A model generated the notes under the pieces. That model was not told the origin of the DNA, did no database searches, and worked only from the letters and a program-made list of their open reading frames with translations. Below are positions 16,405 through 24,767 of a stretch of DNA of 64,000 nt, in pieces. This DNA comes from Streptomyces sp. 549 (GTDB lineage: Bacteria; Actinomycetota; Actinomycetes; Streptomycetales; Streptomycetaceae): contig NZ_JASKMT010000027.1 of the NCBI RefSeq assembly GCF_030124175.1, positions 1-64,000 on the forward strand, given 5' to 3'. The translations under genes were made by a program, and so were the position numbers. Every line of letters begins with the position of its first letter. The stretch's first letter is position 1.

Positions 16405-17193
16405 TCAGCTGCCGGTGAACTTCGGCCGCTCCTTGGCGACGAAGGCCTCCACCGCGATGCGGTGGTCCCGGGAGGCGCCGGCCCGCAGCTGCAGCTCCGA
16501 CTCCTTGGCGAGCGTGTCGGCGAGCGAGTGCGAGGTGCCGAACGCCATGGCCTCCTTCATCGCGGCGAAGGCCAGCGTCGGCCCGTCCGCGAGGGTGCGG
16601 GCCACGGCCCGCGCCTCCTCCGCCAGCCGGTCGGCGGGCACCACGCGGTGGGCGAGGCCGAGTTCGAGGGCCTCCGGCGCCTTCACCGTGCGCGGGAACA
16701 GCAGCAGTTCGGTGGCGCGGGCCGGTCCGACCAGGCGGGGCAGCGTCCACGCCATGCCGGAGTCGGTGGAGAGCGCCACTCCGGCGAAGGCGGTGGTGAA
16801 CGCGGCGGTGTCGGCGATCACCCGGTAGTCGGCGGCGAACGCGAAGCCCGCGCCCGCCCCGGCCGCGACCCCGTTCACCCCCGCCACCACGGGCTTGGGC
16901 ATCGACGCCAGTGCGAGCGTGATCGGGTTGTAGTGCTCCTCCACGGTGTTCAGGGCGCTGCCGCCGCTGCTGTGCAGGGACTGCACGTGTTCCTTGAGGT
17001 CCTGCCCGACGCAGAAGGCCCGGCCGGTGCCGGTCAGCAGCACCGCCCGAACGGCGGAATCACCTGCCGCTTCCTGGAGGGCGTCGCGCAGCGCGTTCTT
17101 GGTCGCCTCGTCGAGCGCGTTCATCGCGTCGGCGCGGTTCAGGGTGACGGTCGCCAGACCGTCGGTGAGGTCGTAGAGCACGGTGTCGGCCAT
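16405..17193 (-). CDS. Enoyl-CoA hydratase/isomerase family protein
   Basis: A 262-residue crotonase-fold enzyme. The CoA-binding and oxyanion segments are GRAFCVGQDL (about residues 55-64) and GVAAGAGAGFAFAAD (about 106-120). At the catalytic positions it has AFAGVALSTDSGMAW, close to PaaG/PaaB-type isomerases acting in phenylacetate catabolism, but no other paa genes are near. Three in-frame starts exist (17214, 17205, 17193); the ATG at 17193 (MADTVLYDL) fits family N-termini best, though no site has a strong ribosome signal. Confidence 0.85.
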   Translation of the reverse strand: MADTVLYDLTDGLATVTLNRADAMNALDEATKNALRDALQEAAGDSAVRAVLLTGTGRAFCVGQDLKEHVQSLHSSGGSALNTVEEHYNPITLALASMPKPVVAGVNGVAAGAGAGFAFAADYRVIADTAAFTTAFAGVALSTDSGMAWTLPRLVGPARATELLLFPRTVKAPEALELGLAHRVVPADRLAEEARAVARTLADGPTLAFAAMKEAMAFGTSHSLADTLAKESELQLRAGASRDHRIAVEAFVAKERPKFTGS

Positions 17194-17368
17194 GCGCACC
17201 AGCATGGCCGACATCGCCGGACGCCGACACAGCGATCGCGCCGCAGTGGTGTGACCTGCGCGACCTGCGTCAACCCCGGCGGCTCCGCGGAGGGTGCGGT
17301 ATTGCTGCGTGATCGCCGAAATGCGGTGGTTTGCGAGAGAGCGTTACCAAGGCGATCACTCCTGATGT

Positions 17369-17398
17369 TGGTCATCGGGTCGTGCCATGCGGGATAAT
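17369..17398 (+). promoter_or_regulatory. Probable housekeeping promoter for the DUF3117 gene
   Basis: TGGTCA (17369-17374) and GATAAT (17393-17398) are 18 bp apart; the -10 is one of the best matches to TATAAT in the window. It predicts a leader of about 85 nt. The ~295-bp divergent gap 17194-17488 holds no other gene. Confidence 0.5.
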
Positions 17399-17488
17399 GG
17401 CTGGGAAGCAATGTGTTCGATGCCGGTGACACCGTGCCTTTCTGGGGCCGCCGGCTGTGATGAGCTGGTTTCAGGAAGGGGAACGAGC

Positions 17489-17656
17489 ATGGCGGCCATG
17501 AAGCCGCGAACGGGTGACGGCCCGCTCGAGGTGACCAAGGAGGGGCGGGGCATCATCATGCGCGTTCCGCTCGAAGGTGGCGGGCGGCTCGTTGTCGAGC
17601 TGACCCGTGACGAGGCGGTCGCTCTCGGTGAGGAACTGAAGAAGGTCTGCGACTGA
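17489..17656 (+). CDS. DUF3117 small protein
   Basis: A 55-residue protein starting MAAMKPRTGDGPLEVTKEG, almost certainly the conserved actinobacterial DUF3117 family (Rv1211 in M. tuberculosis). It has a beta-rich core (GIIMRVPLEGGGRLVVEL) and a final helix DEAVALGEELKKV. The frame is open upstream to 17387, but the ATG at 17489 has AGGAAGGGG at 17473-17481 and matches the family start. It is followed by a strong terminator, so it forms a one-gene unit. Function unknown. Confidence 0.88.
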   Translation: MAAMKPRTGDGPLEVTKEGRGIIMRVPLEGGGRLVVELTRDEAVALGEELKKVCD

Positions 17657-17694
17657 CAGCGACCTGTCGCGCCGCCGGCGCCGTGAATCTTCGA

Positions 17695-17726
17695 CTGCCC
17701 CCGGAGTGCCCGCACTCCGGGGGCAG
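17695..17726. terminator. Bidirectional terminator after the DUF3117 gene
   Basis: A perfect 14-bp stem, CTGCCCCCGGAGTG paired with its complement, with a 4-nt CCCG loop. It lies between the convergent DUF3117 and methyltransferase genes. Confidence 0.88.
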
Positions 17727-17795
17727 CGGTGTGTCCGGGTGTGGCGGCGCGTCCGGGGCCGGTGCGCCGTCTGCCCGTCTGCCCGTCTGCTTCGG

Positions 17796-18479
17796 TCAGT
17801 GCCCGCGCTTGACCGCGCAGAGCAGCCCGTCGCCCACGGGCAGCAGGGTGGGCAGCAGCGCCCCGCTGTCGCGGACCGTGCGCAGCAGTTCCCGCAGCCG
17901 CAGCACCTCGGCGGGCTGCGCGGAGGAGTCGACGGTGCGGCCGTCGGCGAACACGCCCTCGAAGCAGACCAGTCCGCCGGGCCGCAGCAGGCGCAGTGCC
18001 TCGCCGAGGTAGTCCAGGCACTCCATGCGGTCGCCGTCGCAGAAGACGAGGTCGTAGCCGCCGTCGGCCAGCCGCGGCAGCACGTCCAGGGCCCGCCCGG
18101 GGATGAACCGGGCCCTGTTGCCGGCGAAGCCCGCCGCTCGAAAGGCCTGGCGGGCGAACTGCTGCCGCTCGGGTTCGAGGTCGACGGTGGTCAGCACCCC
18201 GTCGGGCCGCATCCCGAGCAGCAGGTGGATTCCGGAGACGCCCGTCCCGGTGCCGATCTCGGCGACGGCCTTCGCGTCGGTGGCGGCCGCCAGCAGCCGC
18301 AGCGCGGCACCCGTCCCGTCCGACACGGCACGCAGTCCGGCCTCCAGGGCTCGGTCGTGCGCCCAGCTCAACGCGGCGTTCGCAGCGCTGTCGGCGCTCT
18401 CCACGCCGTACGCGTCGGCGAACGCCCAGCTCGTCTGCCGGTTGCCGGTAATTTCAACTCTCCTGTCCCCGTGGACCAC
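17796..18479 (-). CDS. SAM-dependent O-methyltransferase family protein
   Basis: A 227-residue methyltransferase of the caffeoyl-CoA/catechol O-methyltransferase fold. The SAM site is VAEIGTGTGVSGIHLL (about residues 73-88), with acidic VDLEPER after strand 2 and FCDGDRMECLDYL after strand 4, then LLRPGGLVCFEGVF. Substrate unknown. The conserved core begins at EITGNRQTSWAFAD; the GTG at 18479 just upstream was chosen, with TACAGT 9 nt before it, but the frame is open to 18590, so the start is uncertain. It is divergent from the ECF sigma gene, as Rv1220c is from sigE. Confidence 0.85.
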   Translation of the reverse strand: MVHGDRRVEITGNRQTSWAFADAYGVESADSAANAALSWAHDRALEAGLRAVSDGTGAALRLLAAATDAKAVAEIGTGTGVSGIHLLLGMRPDGVLTTVDLEPERQQFARQAFRAAGFAGNRARFIPGRALDVLPRLADGGYDLVFCDGDRMECLDYLGEALRLLRPGGLVCFEGVFADGRTVDSSAQPAEVLRLRELLRTVRDSGALLPTLLPVGDGLLCAVKRGH

Positions 18480-18506
18480 GCAACGGTGACTGTATCCGTT
18501 GGGGGT

Positions 18507-18533
18507 GGGAACCCGCTGATGGGACCGCGCGTT
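18507..18533 (+). promoter_or_regulatory. ECF-type promoter upstream of the sigma factor gene
   Basis: GGGAACC (18507-18513) and CGTT (18530-18533) are separated by exactly 16 bp, the classical -35/-10 pair for ECF sigma factors. It points at the ECF sigma gene about 100 bp downstream, suggesting autoregulation or control by another ECF factor. Confidence 0.7.
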
Positions 18534-18635
18534 GAAGAGGGCAGGTGAAGGTGGGCCACCAGGGACGCCTGGCGAAGGGGACTCGACCAAATGCTGGTCA
18601 AAAATGCTTATCCGGAGCTAACGGGCAAGATGGCT

Positions 18636-19433
18636 ATGGTAGGTGCTCCACTGGACACCACCAGAGCCAACAGGGGAGGTGCGGCCACGGCCGGGGACCG
18701 GGGGGTGCTGAGGCGTCTCCGCAGGTCGTCCGTCGGGCCAACATCCGTGACCTACACCGCTGACCGCAGCAACGCCGCCGACTCCTCCTCCGCCGCTGCG
18801 CCGAGAACCACGGCGACGTTCACCACCGACGCGGACAGCCAGGCGTGGTCCCCGCCCTCCTGGGCGGAGATCGTCAGCACGCACAGCTCACGGGTCTACC
18901 GCCTCGCGTACCGGCTGACGGGCAACCAGCACGACGCCGAGGACCTCACGCAGGAGGTCTTCGTCCGTGTCTTCCGCTCGCTCTCCACGTACACGCCCGG
19001 GACCTTCGAGGGCTGGCTGCACCGCATCACCACCAACCTGTTCCTGGACATGGTCCGCCGCAAGCAGCGCATCCGTTTCGACGCGCTCGGCGACGACGCG
19101 GCCGAGCGGCTGCCCAGCCGCGAGCCCTCCCCCCAGCAGCACTTCCAGGACACCCACTTCGACGCCGACGTCCAGCAGGCGCTGGACACGCTGGCGCCGG
19201 AGTTCCGCGCCGCGGTGGTGCTCTGCGACATCGAGGGCCTGTCCTACGAGGAGATCGCCGCGACGCTCGGCGTGAAGCTCGGCACGGTCCGCAGCCGTAT
19301 CCACCGGGGGCGTTCACACCTGCGCAAGGCACTCCAGCACCGCTCCCCGGAGCGCCGCGCGGAGCAGCGTGCACTGGCCGAGGCGCCCGTCGTCACCGTG
19401 GGCGCCCCGTTGGAGGGAGGCGACAGCGCGTGA
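18636..19433 (+). CDS. ECF RNA polymerase sigma factor (mycobacterial SigE-like)
   Basis: A 265-residue ECF sigma factor. An unconserved N-terminal extension (~75 residues) precedes region 2 (HSSRVYRLAYRLTGN through DAEDLTQEVFVRVFRSL, about residues 84-120) and its DNA-melting WLHRITTNLFLDMVRRK. Region 4 has YEEIAATLGVKLGTVRSRI. In-frame ATGs lie at 18591, 18630 and 18636; the last was chosen by resemblance to related streptomycete proteins. Its stop overlaps the anti-sigma gene by 4 nt (GTGA). With the anti-sigma factor, HtrA and TatB it reproduces the sigE-rseA-htrA-tatB order of mycobacteria, implying an envelope-stress role. Confidence 0.9.
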   Translation: MVGAPLDTTRANRGGAATAGDRGVLRRLRRSSVGPTSVTYTADRSNAADSSSAAAPRTTATFTTDADSQAWSPPSWAEIVSTHSSRVYRLAYRLTGNQHDAEDLTQEVFVRVFRSLSTYTPGTFEGWLHRITTNLFLDMVRRKQRIRFDALGDDAAERLPSREPSPQQHFQDTHFDADVQQALDTLAPEFRAAVVLCDIEGLSYEEIAATLGVKLGTVRSRIHRGRSHLRKALQHRSPERRAEQRALAEAPVVTVGAPLEGGDSA

Positions 19434-20284
19434 GCGGCACCACGGAACCGACCGTGGCCGAGCAGCACCTGGGGGACCGACTCGCCGGTCTGATCGACGG
19501 CGAGCTGGGCCACGAGGCGCGCGAGCGGGTGCTCGCGCACCTCGCCACCTGCCACGGCTGCAAGGCGGAGGCCGACGCGCAGCGCCGGGTGAAGAACGTG
19601 TTCGCCGCCGCCGCGCCGCCCCCGCCCTCCGACGGCTTCCTCGCCCGTCTGCAAGGCCTGCCGGCAGCCGGCGGCCCCGATGACGGCGGTCCGGGGCACC
19701 CGGGTGGGCATCCGGGGGGCCTGCCCCCGCTGGAGCTGACCTACCTGCCGACGGCCGCGCCGGGCGGCGGCATGCACCCGCAGCGCGGGTTCCGTATCCA
19801 CCGGTCCGTCGAGAACGAGCGTGCCGCCTCCCGGGGGCGCCGCTTCGCGTTCGCCGCGGCCGGCGCCTTCTCGCTGGCCGCCGTCGCCATCGGCGGCGCG
19901 CTGGGCACCGCCGCGCCCGGCGGTTCGGCCACGTCGCAGGCCGGCAGCCCGGCCACCACACTGCCGCGCACGCTGCCCGCCGGGCCCGCCGAGCGCGCCG
20001 CGGACCGGCGCGGGGACTCCCTGGTCCCGGTGCGCGCCGCGCGCACCAGCATGCCGCCGGCGGCCCCCCGTACCCGACTGCTGCGCAGCCCCGACGGCCT
20101 GGCCTTCGGCCCGGTGGCCGCGAGCTTCCGCACGCCGACGCCGTCGGCGGGACTGCTGTCCCCGCCGCCGCTCAGCAGGGCGGCGCACCCGGTCGTCTAC
20201 GACATGAGACCGACGCCCGAGCCCGCGGCGGCACCCGGGCCGAGCCCGGCCGGGGGCAACAGCCCGCTGCGCGTCTCCCCCTGA
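19430..20284 (+). CDS. Zinc-binding anti-sigma factor (RseA-like)
   Basis: A 284-residue membrane protein that should hold the preceding sigma factor inactive. The N-terminal anti-sigma domain has the ZAS motif HLATCHGC (His-x3-Cys-x2-Cys, about residues 37-44). A single transmembrane helix (about 143-163) follows a Gly/Pro-rich linker; the ~120-residue outer part is Pro/Ala-rich and probably disordered. The GTG start overlaps the sigma stop, with GGAGGGAGG upstream. Release is expected by zinc-thiol oxidation, proteolysis or kinase-triggered degradation, as in RseA, but which signal acts here is unknown. Confidence 0.88.
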   Translation: MSGTTEPTVAEQHLGDRLAGLIDGELGHEARERVLAHLATCHGCKAEADAQRRVKNVFAAAAPPPPSDGFLARLQGLPAAGGPDDGGPGHPGGHPGGLPPLELTYLPTAAPGGGMHPQRGFRIHRSVENERAASRGRRFAFAAAGAFSLAAVAIGGALGTAAPGGSATSQAGSPATTLPRTLPAGPAERAADRRGDSLVPVRAARTSMPPAAPRTRLLRSPDGLAFGPVAASFRTPTPSAGLLSPPPLSRAAHPVVYDMRPTPEPAAAPGPSPAGGNSPLRVSP

Positions 20285-20395
20285 TCGCGGCGGCCCACTG
20301 CGGCGGTCCGCTGCGCGCCGCGCCCGGCACCTGGTTGAATTCAGCAGCGAAGCCGCCCAGTCCCGGGCGCGAGGGCGAGTGTGGGGAAACGCGAA

Positions 20396-22060
20396 ATGGA
20401 CGACGCTGAGGCCACCGGGATGAAGCCCAAGTGGTGGAGCCGTCCGCACCGGCCCGCCCACGGCGAGCAGCCGCCGGCTGCGGCCCCCGAAGCGGCACGG
20501 CCCGTGCCGCTGCACGGCGAGGACCCCTACGGCACGCCGCCCTACGGCGGCCCCGGCCCGTGGGCGCCCGCCCCGCCCGTCCAGCGCCCCGCCGCGGGCA
20601 GCACCCCCGCAGGCGGCACGCCCACCGGCGGCGTTCCGGTAGCAGGCGCTTCCGCTGGCGGCGCTCCGGTGGCGGGTGCGGCGCACACGGCGGCCCATGA
20701 GTCGTCCAGCGCGCCGCAGCGCCCCGCCGAGCGGCCGCTGTCCCCCGAGCCGGGCCACCCCCAGCAAGGCCCGCAGGGCCCGCCAGGGGCGCCCGCCGAC
20801 CCCTCCGGTACGGCGGGTGTGCCGGGCGCCGGGGGAACGGCTGCCTGGCACCGCTACGACCCGTGGGCGACCGCGCCCGACCGCGAAGGCGGCGGCGCGC
20901 TCCCCACACAGGCCTCCCAGCCCCCTCAGTCCTCGCGGTTCGGCAGCGACGGACGCGGCCGGCGCGGCCCGCTGCTGGCGGGCGCGCTGGCGCTGGCGCT
21001 GTTCGCAGGCGGTGTCGGCGGAGTGGTCGGGGCCGCGCTGGAGCGCGGCGGCGGCATCGGGGACCTGGAACTGCCGCAGGCGGCCCCGGACAGCGCCGAA
21101 CGTCCGGCGGACAGCGTGGCGGGCATCGCCGCGGCGGCGCTGCCCGGCGTGGTGACCCTGCATGTGCGCGGCTCCGGGGAGCAGGGCACCGGCACGGGCT
21201 TCGTGCTCGACGAGCGCGGCCACATCCTCACCAACCACCACGTCGTGGCGCCCGCCGGGGAGAGCGGCCGGATACGGGTGACGTTCAGCGGCGGCGAGAC
21301 GGCCACCGCCCGCATGGTCGGCGGCGACAGCGGCTACGACCTGGCCGTGGTCAAGGTCGACGGGGTCTCAGGGCTGAAGCCGCTGCCGCTGGGCAACTCC
21401 GACTCCGTGCAGGTCGGCGACCCGGTCGTGGCGATCGGCGCGCCCTTCGACCTGGCCGGCACGGTCACCTCCGGCATCATCAGCGCCACCGAGCGCCCGA
21501 TCACCGCGGGCGGACGGCAGGACGGCAGCGACGTCAGCTACGTGGACGCGCTGCAGACCGACGCGCCGATAAACCCCGGCAACTCCGGTGGGCCGCTGAT
21601 GGACTCCAAGGGGCGTGTCATCGGCGTGAACAGCGCCATCCGCGCCGCCGACCAGGGCATCGGCGCGCCCGGTGAGCGCCAGGGCGGCTCCATCGGCCTG
21701 GGCTTCGCCATCCCCGTCAACCAGGCCAAGCGGGTCGCCGAGGAGCTGATCAACACCGGCCGTGCCACCCACCCGGTGATCGGCGTCAGCCTGGACATGT
21801 CCTTCGACGGCGACGGCGCCAAGGTCGGAACACCCGACGGCGAGGGCCGCGCGGTGGTGCCCGACGGCCCGGCCGACGAGGCGGGCGTCAAGGAGGGCGA
21901 CGTCATCACCGCAGTGGACGGCTCGCCGGTACGCACCGGCGAGGAGCTGATAGTGAAGGTGCGCAGCCACCGACCCGGTGACCTGCTGGAGTTGACGGTC
22001 GAGCGCGAGGGCGACACGCGGACCTTCGAAGTGACCTTGGGCACGTCGGGCGGCGAGTGA
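20396..22060 (+). CDS. HtrA/DegP-like membrane-anchored serine protease
   Basis: A 554-residue trypsin-fold protease for envelope quality control. It has a Pro/Ala/Gly-rich cytoplasmic N-terminus (~185 residues), one transmembrane helix, then the protease domain with catalytic His in LTNHHVV, Asp in GYDLAVVKV and Ser in NPGNSGGPL, and one C-terminal PDZ domain (PADEAGVKEGDVITAVDG). The ATG at 20396 was chosen over GTG 20381 because its N-terminus, through KPKWWSRP, matches relatives. It lies 112 nt after the anti-sigma gene and probably belongs to the same stress regulon. Confidence 0.93.
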   Translation: MDDAEATGMKPKWWSRPHRPAHGEQPPAAAPEAARPVPLHGEDPYGTPPYGGPGPWAPAPPVQRPAAGSTPAGGTPTGGVPVAGASAGGAPVAGAAHTAAHESSSAPQRPAERPLSPEPGHPQQGPQGPPGAPADPSGTAGVPGAGGTAAWHRYDPWATAPDREGGGALPTQASQPPQSSRFGSDGRGRRGPLLAGALALALFAGGVGGVVGAALERGGGIGDLELPQAAPDSAERPADSVAGIAAAALPGVVTLHVRGSGEQGTGTGFVLDERGHILTNHHVVAPAGESGRIRVTFSGGETATARMVGGDSGYDLAVVKVDGVSGLKPLPLGNSDSVQVGDPVVAIGAPFDLAGTVTSGIISATERPITAGGRQDGSDVSYVDALQTDAPINPGNSGGPLMDSKGRVIGVNSAIRAADQGIGAPGERQGGSIGLGFAIPVNQAKRVAEELINTGRATHPVIGVSLDMSFDGDGAKVGTPDGEGRAVVPDGPADEAGVKEGDVITAVDGSPVRTGEELIVKVRSHRPGDLLELTVEREGDTRTFEVTLGTSGGE

Positions 22061-22177
22061 CCGTGCGGCCGCCCGAGGTTCGCCCCGCCGACTCCCGCAG
22101 GCCGTCCGGGGGCGGGTACCGTGGCGTTCGGAGATCTCACTCCGCAGAGGTCATGGACGAAACGCAGGGAGCCCGCG

Positions 22178-22642
22178 GTGTTCTTCGACATTGGGTCACT
22201 CGAGTTCGTGGTGCTCATCGTCCTGGCCGTGCTCGTCTTCGGCCCGGAGAAGCTGCCCAAGATGATTCAGGACGTGGCCTCCTTCGTCCGGAAGATCCGG
22301 CAGTTCTCGGACTCCGCACGGGACGACATCCGCAGTGAACTCGGCCCGGAGTTCAAGGACTTCGAGTTCCAGGACCTGCATCCCAAACGGTTCGCGCAGA
22401 AGCACCTGATGGAGAACGACGAGCTGGGCCTCAAGGAGATCCGCAACGGCTTCGACATGCGCAAGGAGCTGGCCGAGGTCTCCGACGCGGTGAACGGCCG
22501 CGAGAGCGCCGCCACGGACGCCGCGAGCGGCGCGGCGGAGACCCCGCCCGCCGCCTCGGCCGGCGGCACCGCCGACCGCCTGCGCAAGAAGGACGCGCCC
22601 GCCGCGGTGCAGCCGCCCCCCTACGACTCGGACGCCACCTGA
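22178..22642 (+). CDS. tatB: Sec-independent protein translocase component TatB
   Basis: A 154-residue Tat component. The N-terminus FFDIGSLEFVVLIVLAVLVF forms the short membrane helix, followed by the hinge GPEKLPK and an amphipathic helix; the glutamate in the helix and the GP hinge mark TatB rather than TatA. The C-terminal tail is charged then Ala/Pro-rich. TatB forms the twin-arginine receptor with TatC (not in this window) for folded protein export. The GTG at 22178 has CAGGGAG upstream. It follows the protease gene, as in mycobacteria. Confidence 0.93.
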   Translation: MFFDIGSLEFVVLIVLAVLVFGPEKLPKMIQDVASFVRKIRQFSDSARDDIRSELGPEFKDFEFQDLHPKRFAQKHLMENDELGLKEIRNGFDMRKELAEVSDAVNGRESAATDAASGAAETPPAASAGGTADRLRKKDAPAAVQPPPYDSDAT

Positions 22643-22803
22643 CACGCCCCTGTGCGCCCCCGGAGCCTCCGGCGGCTCTCCGGGATACTCCGGCCTTCCC
22701 GCCCTCGTCGGTGAGGGTGGCTATCCTCCCTGTTGTCCGGGGTCGGGCCGTCCGAGGGGGGCAGGCCGCCCAGCACACAGGGCAACGAGGAGGCTTCGCG
22801 CAG

Positions 22804-23451
22804 ATGGAGACGACGAGTCGGGCAGGCGCGCCCGGGCGCGCGGCGGTCCCGCAGCGCACCCGCGGCACGGTGGACGGCTACCTGGCGGCCGGCTTCCCGT
22901 GGTACGGCCTCGACGGGGCGTTCACCGGCCCGCGCTGGCTGATGCAGGTCGGTGCGGGCGCCGACGGGACGGTCGAGCACGGTGCCACCGGGCACGGTGA
23001 GCCGCCGTCGTTCCGGGCGGACACCGGGCAGGAGAACCAGCGCTTCGCGGTGGTGGTCACCGTCGCCAGCCGGCCCGTGCGGCAGAGCGCGGACGGCGCC
23101 GGCCTGCTGGACGCCACCTCGGTGACGTCGGCGGCCTGGCTGGCCGGGTCGGGTCTGCTGTCGTGCACCTGGCCGACGCAGATGGAACGCCACCTGCGGC
23201 AGAACTGGCTGGACCAGCAGACCGACATCGCGTGGGACCTGGCGGAGAACCTGGACGGCGAGGGCTGGTCCACGCTGTCCCTGCCCGTCGACGGCGTGCC
23301 GGTCGACTTCCGCTACCGCGAGTCGGAGTACGGCTGGGTGCTGGCGGGAGCGGCCGGCGGCGACGTCCACCTGGGCGCCTACGGCCGCGGCATGAGCGCC
23401 TACGGCCTCGGCTTCTCCGTCGTCACCGACATCGCCGGATACGAGCACTGA
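22804..23451 (+). CDS. Conserved hypothetical protein
   Basis: A 215-residue soluble protein with no signal or membrane segment. The ATG at 22804 has CGAGGAGG at 22786-22793. It is rich in Gly, Trp and charged residues and contains GFPWYGLDGAFTGPRWLMQV early, then NWLDQQTDIAWDLAENL, and ends YGRGMSAYGLGFSVVTDI, suggesting a mixed alpha/beta fold with beta-strands. I do not recognise a domain. It stands alone between tatB and a terminator facing mrp. Function unknown. Confidence 0.75.
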   Translation: METTSRAGAPGRAAVPQRTRGTVDGYLAAGFPWYGLDGAFTGPRWLMQVGAGADGTVEHGATGHGEPPSFRADTGQENQRFAVVVTVASRPVRQSADGAGLLDATSVTSAAWLAGSGLLSCTWPTQMERHLRQNWLDQQTDIAWDLAENLDGEGWSTLSLPVDGVPVDFRYRESEYGWVLAGAAGGDVHLGAYGRGMSAYGLGFSVVTDIAGYEH

Positions 23452-23455
23452 CAGG

Positions 23456-23502
23456 TCCCTGACCCGGCCGCCCCGGGGCGGGGCGGGGCGGCCGGTCAGG
23501 GA
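23456..23502. terminator. Bidirectional terminator between the hypothetical gene and mrp
   Basis: A 19-bp stem (23456-23475 with 23484-23502), with one extra C in the left arm and an 8-nt loop, placed between two convergent genes. Confidence 0.85.
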
Positions 23503-23507
23503 GTCCG

Positions 23508-24665
23508 TCAGAACTTGTTGCGCGGCGTGAGCCCCAGGGACATGCCCTGCAGGCCGCGCTGCCGCCCGCCCAGCTTGCCCGCCACCGCGCGGATCGCCGC
23601 GCCGGACGGGGACTCGGGGTCGGTCAGCACGACGGGACGGCCGTCGTCGCCGCCCTCCCGCAGCCGCACGTCGATCGGGATCGCGCCGAGCACCGGGACC
23701 TGCGTGCCGGTGGTACGGGTCAGGCCGTCGGCGACGCGCTGGCCGCCGCCGGTACCGAACACGTCGATCATCTCGTCGCAGTGCGGGCAGGGCAGCCCGG
23801 ACATGTTCTCGACCACGCCGACGATCTTCTGGTGCGTCTGGACCGCGATCGAGCCGGCCCGCTCGGCGACCTCCGCGGCGGCCTGCTGCGGTGTGGTGAC
23901 GACCAGGATCTCCGCGTTGGGGATGAGCTGCGCGACCGAGATGGCGATGTCGCCGGTGCCCGGCGGCAGGTCGAGCAGCAGCACGTCCAGGTCGCCCCAG
24001 TAGACGTCGGCGAGGAACTGCTGCAGGGCCCGGTGCAGCATCGGTCCGCGCCACACCACGGGCGCGTTGCCAGGGGTGAACATGCCGATCGAGATGACCT
24101 TCACACCGTGCGCCGACGGCGGCATGATCATGTCCTCGACCTGCGTCGGGCGGCCCTCCGCGCCGAGCATGCGCGGCACCGAGTGCCCGTAGATGTCGGC
24201 GTCGACCACGCCGACCTTCAACCCGTCGGCGGCCATCGCCGCCGCCAGGTTGACCGTCACCGACGACTTGCCGACGCCGCCCTTGCCGGACGCCACGCAG
24301 TACACCCGGGTCAGCGAGCCCGGCTGGGCGAACGGCACCTCCCGCTCGGCCTGGCCGCCGCGCAGCGACGAGGCCAGCTCGCGCCGCTGCTCGTCGCTCA
24401 TCACGTCCAGCTCGACCTGAACCCCGGTGACGCCGTCGACGGCGGCCACCGCGTCCGTCACCCGCTGGGTGATGGTCTCCCGCATGGGACAGCCGGACAC
24501 GGTGAGATAGACACCCACGGCGACCGACCCGTCCGCGGCGATCTCCACGGACTTGACCATGCCGAGATCGGTGATGGGGCGGTGGATCTCCGGGTCGTTC
24601 ACCGTCGCCAGCGCGGTGCGCACTGCTTCCTCGGTGGGTCCGGATCCGTACGTGTCGGTAGCCAT
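23508..24665 (-). CDS. mrp: Mrp/ApbC family iron-sulfur cluster carrier ATPase
   Basis: A 385-residue P-loop protein that binds and transfers Fe-S clusters. The N-terminal ~95 residues form a DUF59-type domain (VNDPEIHRPITDLGMV). The ATPase has the deviant Walker A motif GKGGVGKSS, DADIYGHSVPRMLG (switch I) and LLLDLPPGTGD (Walker B), and the cluster-binding pair is GLPCPHC. Length is normal. The ATG at 24665 is directly preceded by a -10-like element. By position it equals Rv1229c. Confidence 0.93.
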   Translation of the reverse strand: MATDTYGSGPTEEAVRTALATVNDPEIHRPITDLGMVKSVEIAADGSVAVGVYLTVSGCPMRETITQRVTDAVAAVDGVTGVQVELDVMSDEQRRELASSLRGGQAEREVPFAQPGSLTRVYCVASGKGGVGKSSVTVNLAAAMAADGLKVGVVDADIYGHSVPRMLGAEGRPTQVEDMIMPPSAHGVKVISIGMFTPGNAPVVWRGPMLHRALQQFLADVYWGDLDVLLLDLPPGTGDIAISVAQLIPNAEILVVTTPQQAAAEVAERAGSIAVQTHQKIVGVVENMSGLPCPHCDEMIDVFGTGGGQRVADGLTRTTGTQVPVLGAIPIDVRLREGGDDGRPVVLTDPESPSGAAIRAVAGKLGGRQRGLQGMSLGLTPRNKF

Positions 24666-24671
24666 GTGTCG

Positions 24672-24677
24672 ATGGTA
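24672..24677 (-). promoter_or_regulatory. -10-like element, probable leaderless start of mrp
   Basis: TACCAT on the minus strand ends 6 nt before the mrp ATG. Confidence 0.5.
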
Positions 24678-24722
24678 CGGCGAGACGGGGACCACCCATC
24701 ATGGGCGGTGCCCGCGGAGGGG

Positions 24723-24728
24723 GTAGGG
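24723..24728 (+). promoter_or_regulatory. -10-like element upstream of the lipoprotein gene
   Basis: TAGGGT lies about 40 nt before the GTG start, so unlike its neighbours this gene would carry a short leader containing AGGAGG. Confidence 0.35.
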
Positions 24729-24767
24729 TGCGGGTGCTCAGGCCTCGACTCAGGAGGAACAGCCGAC

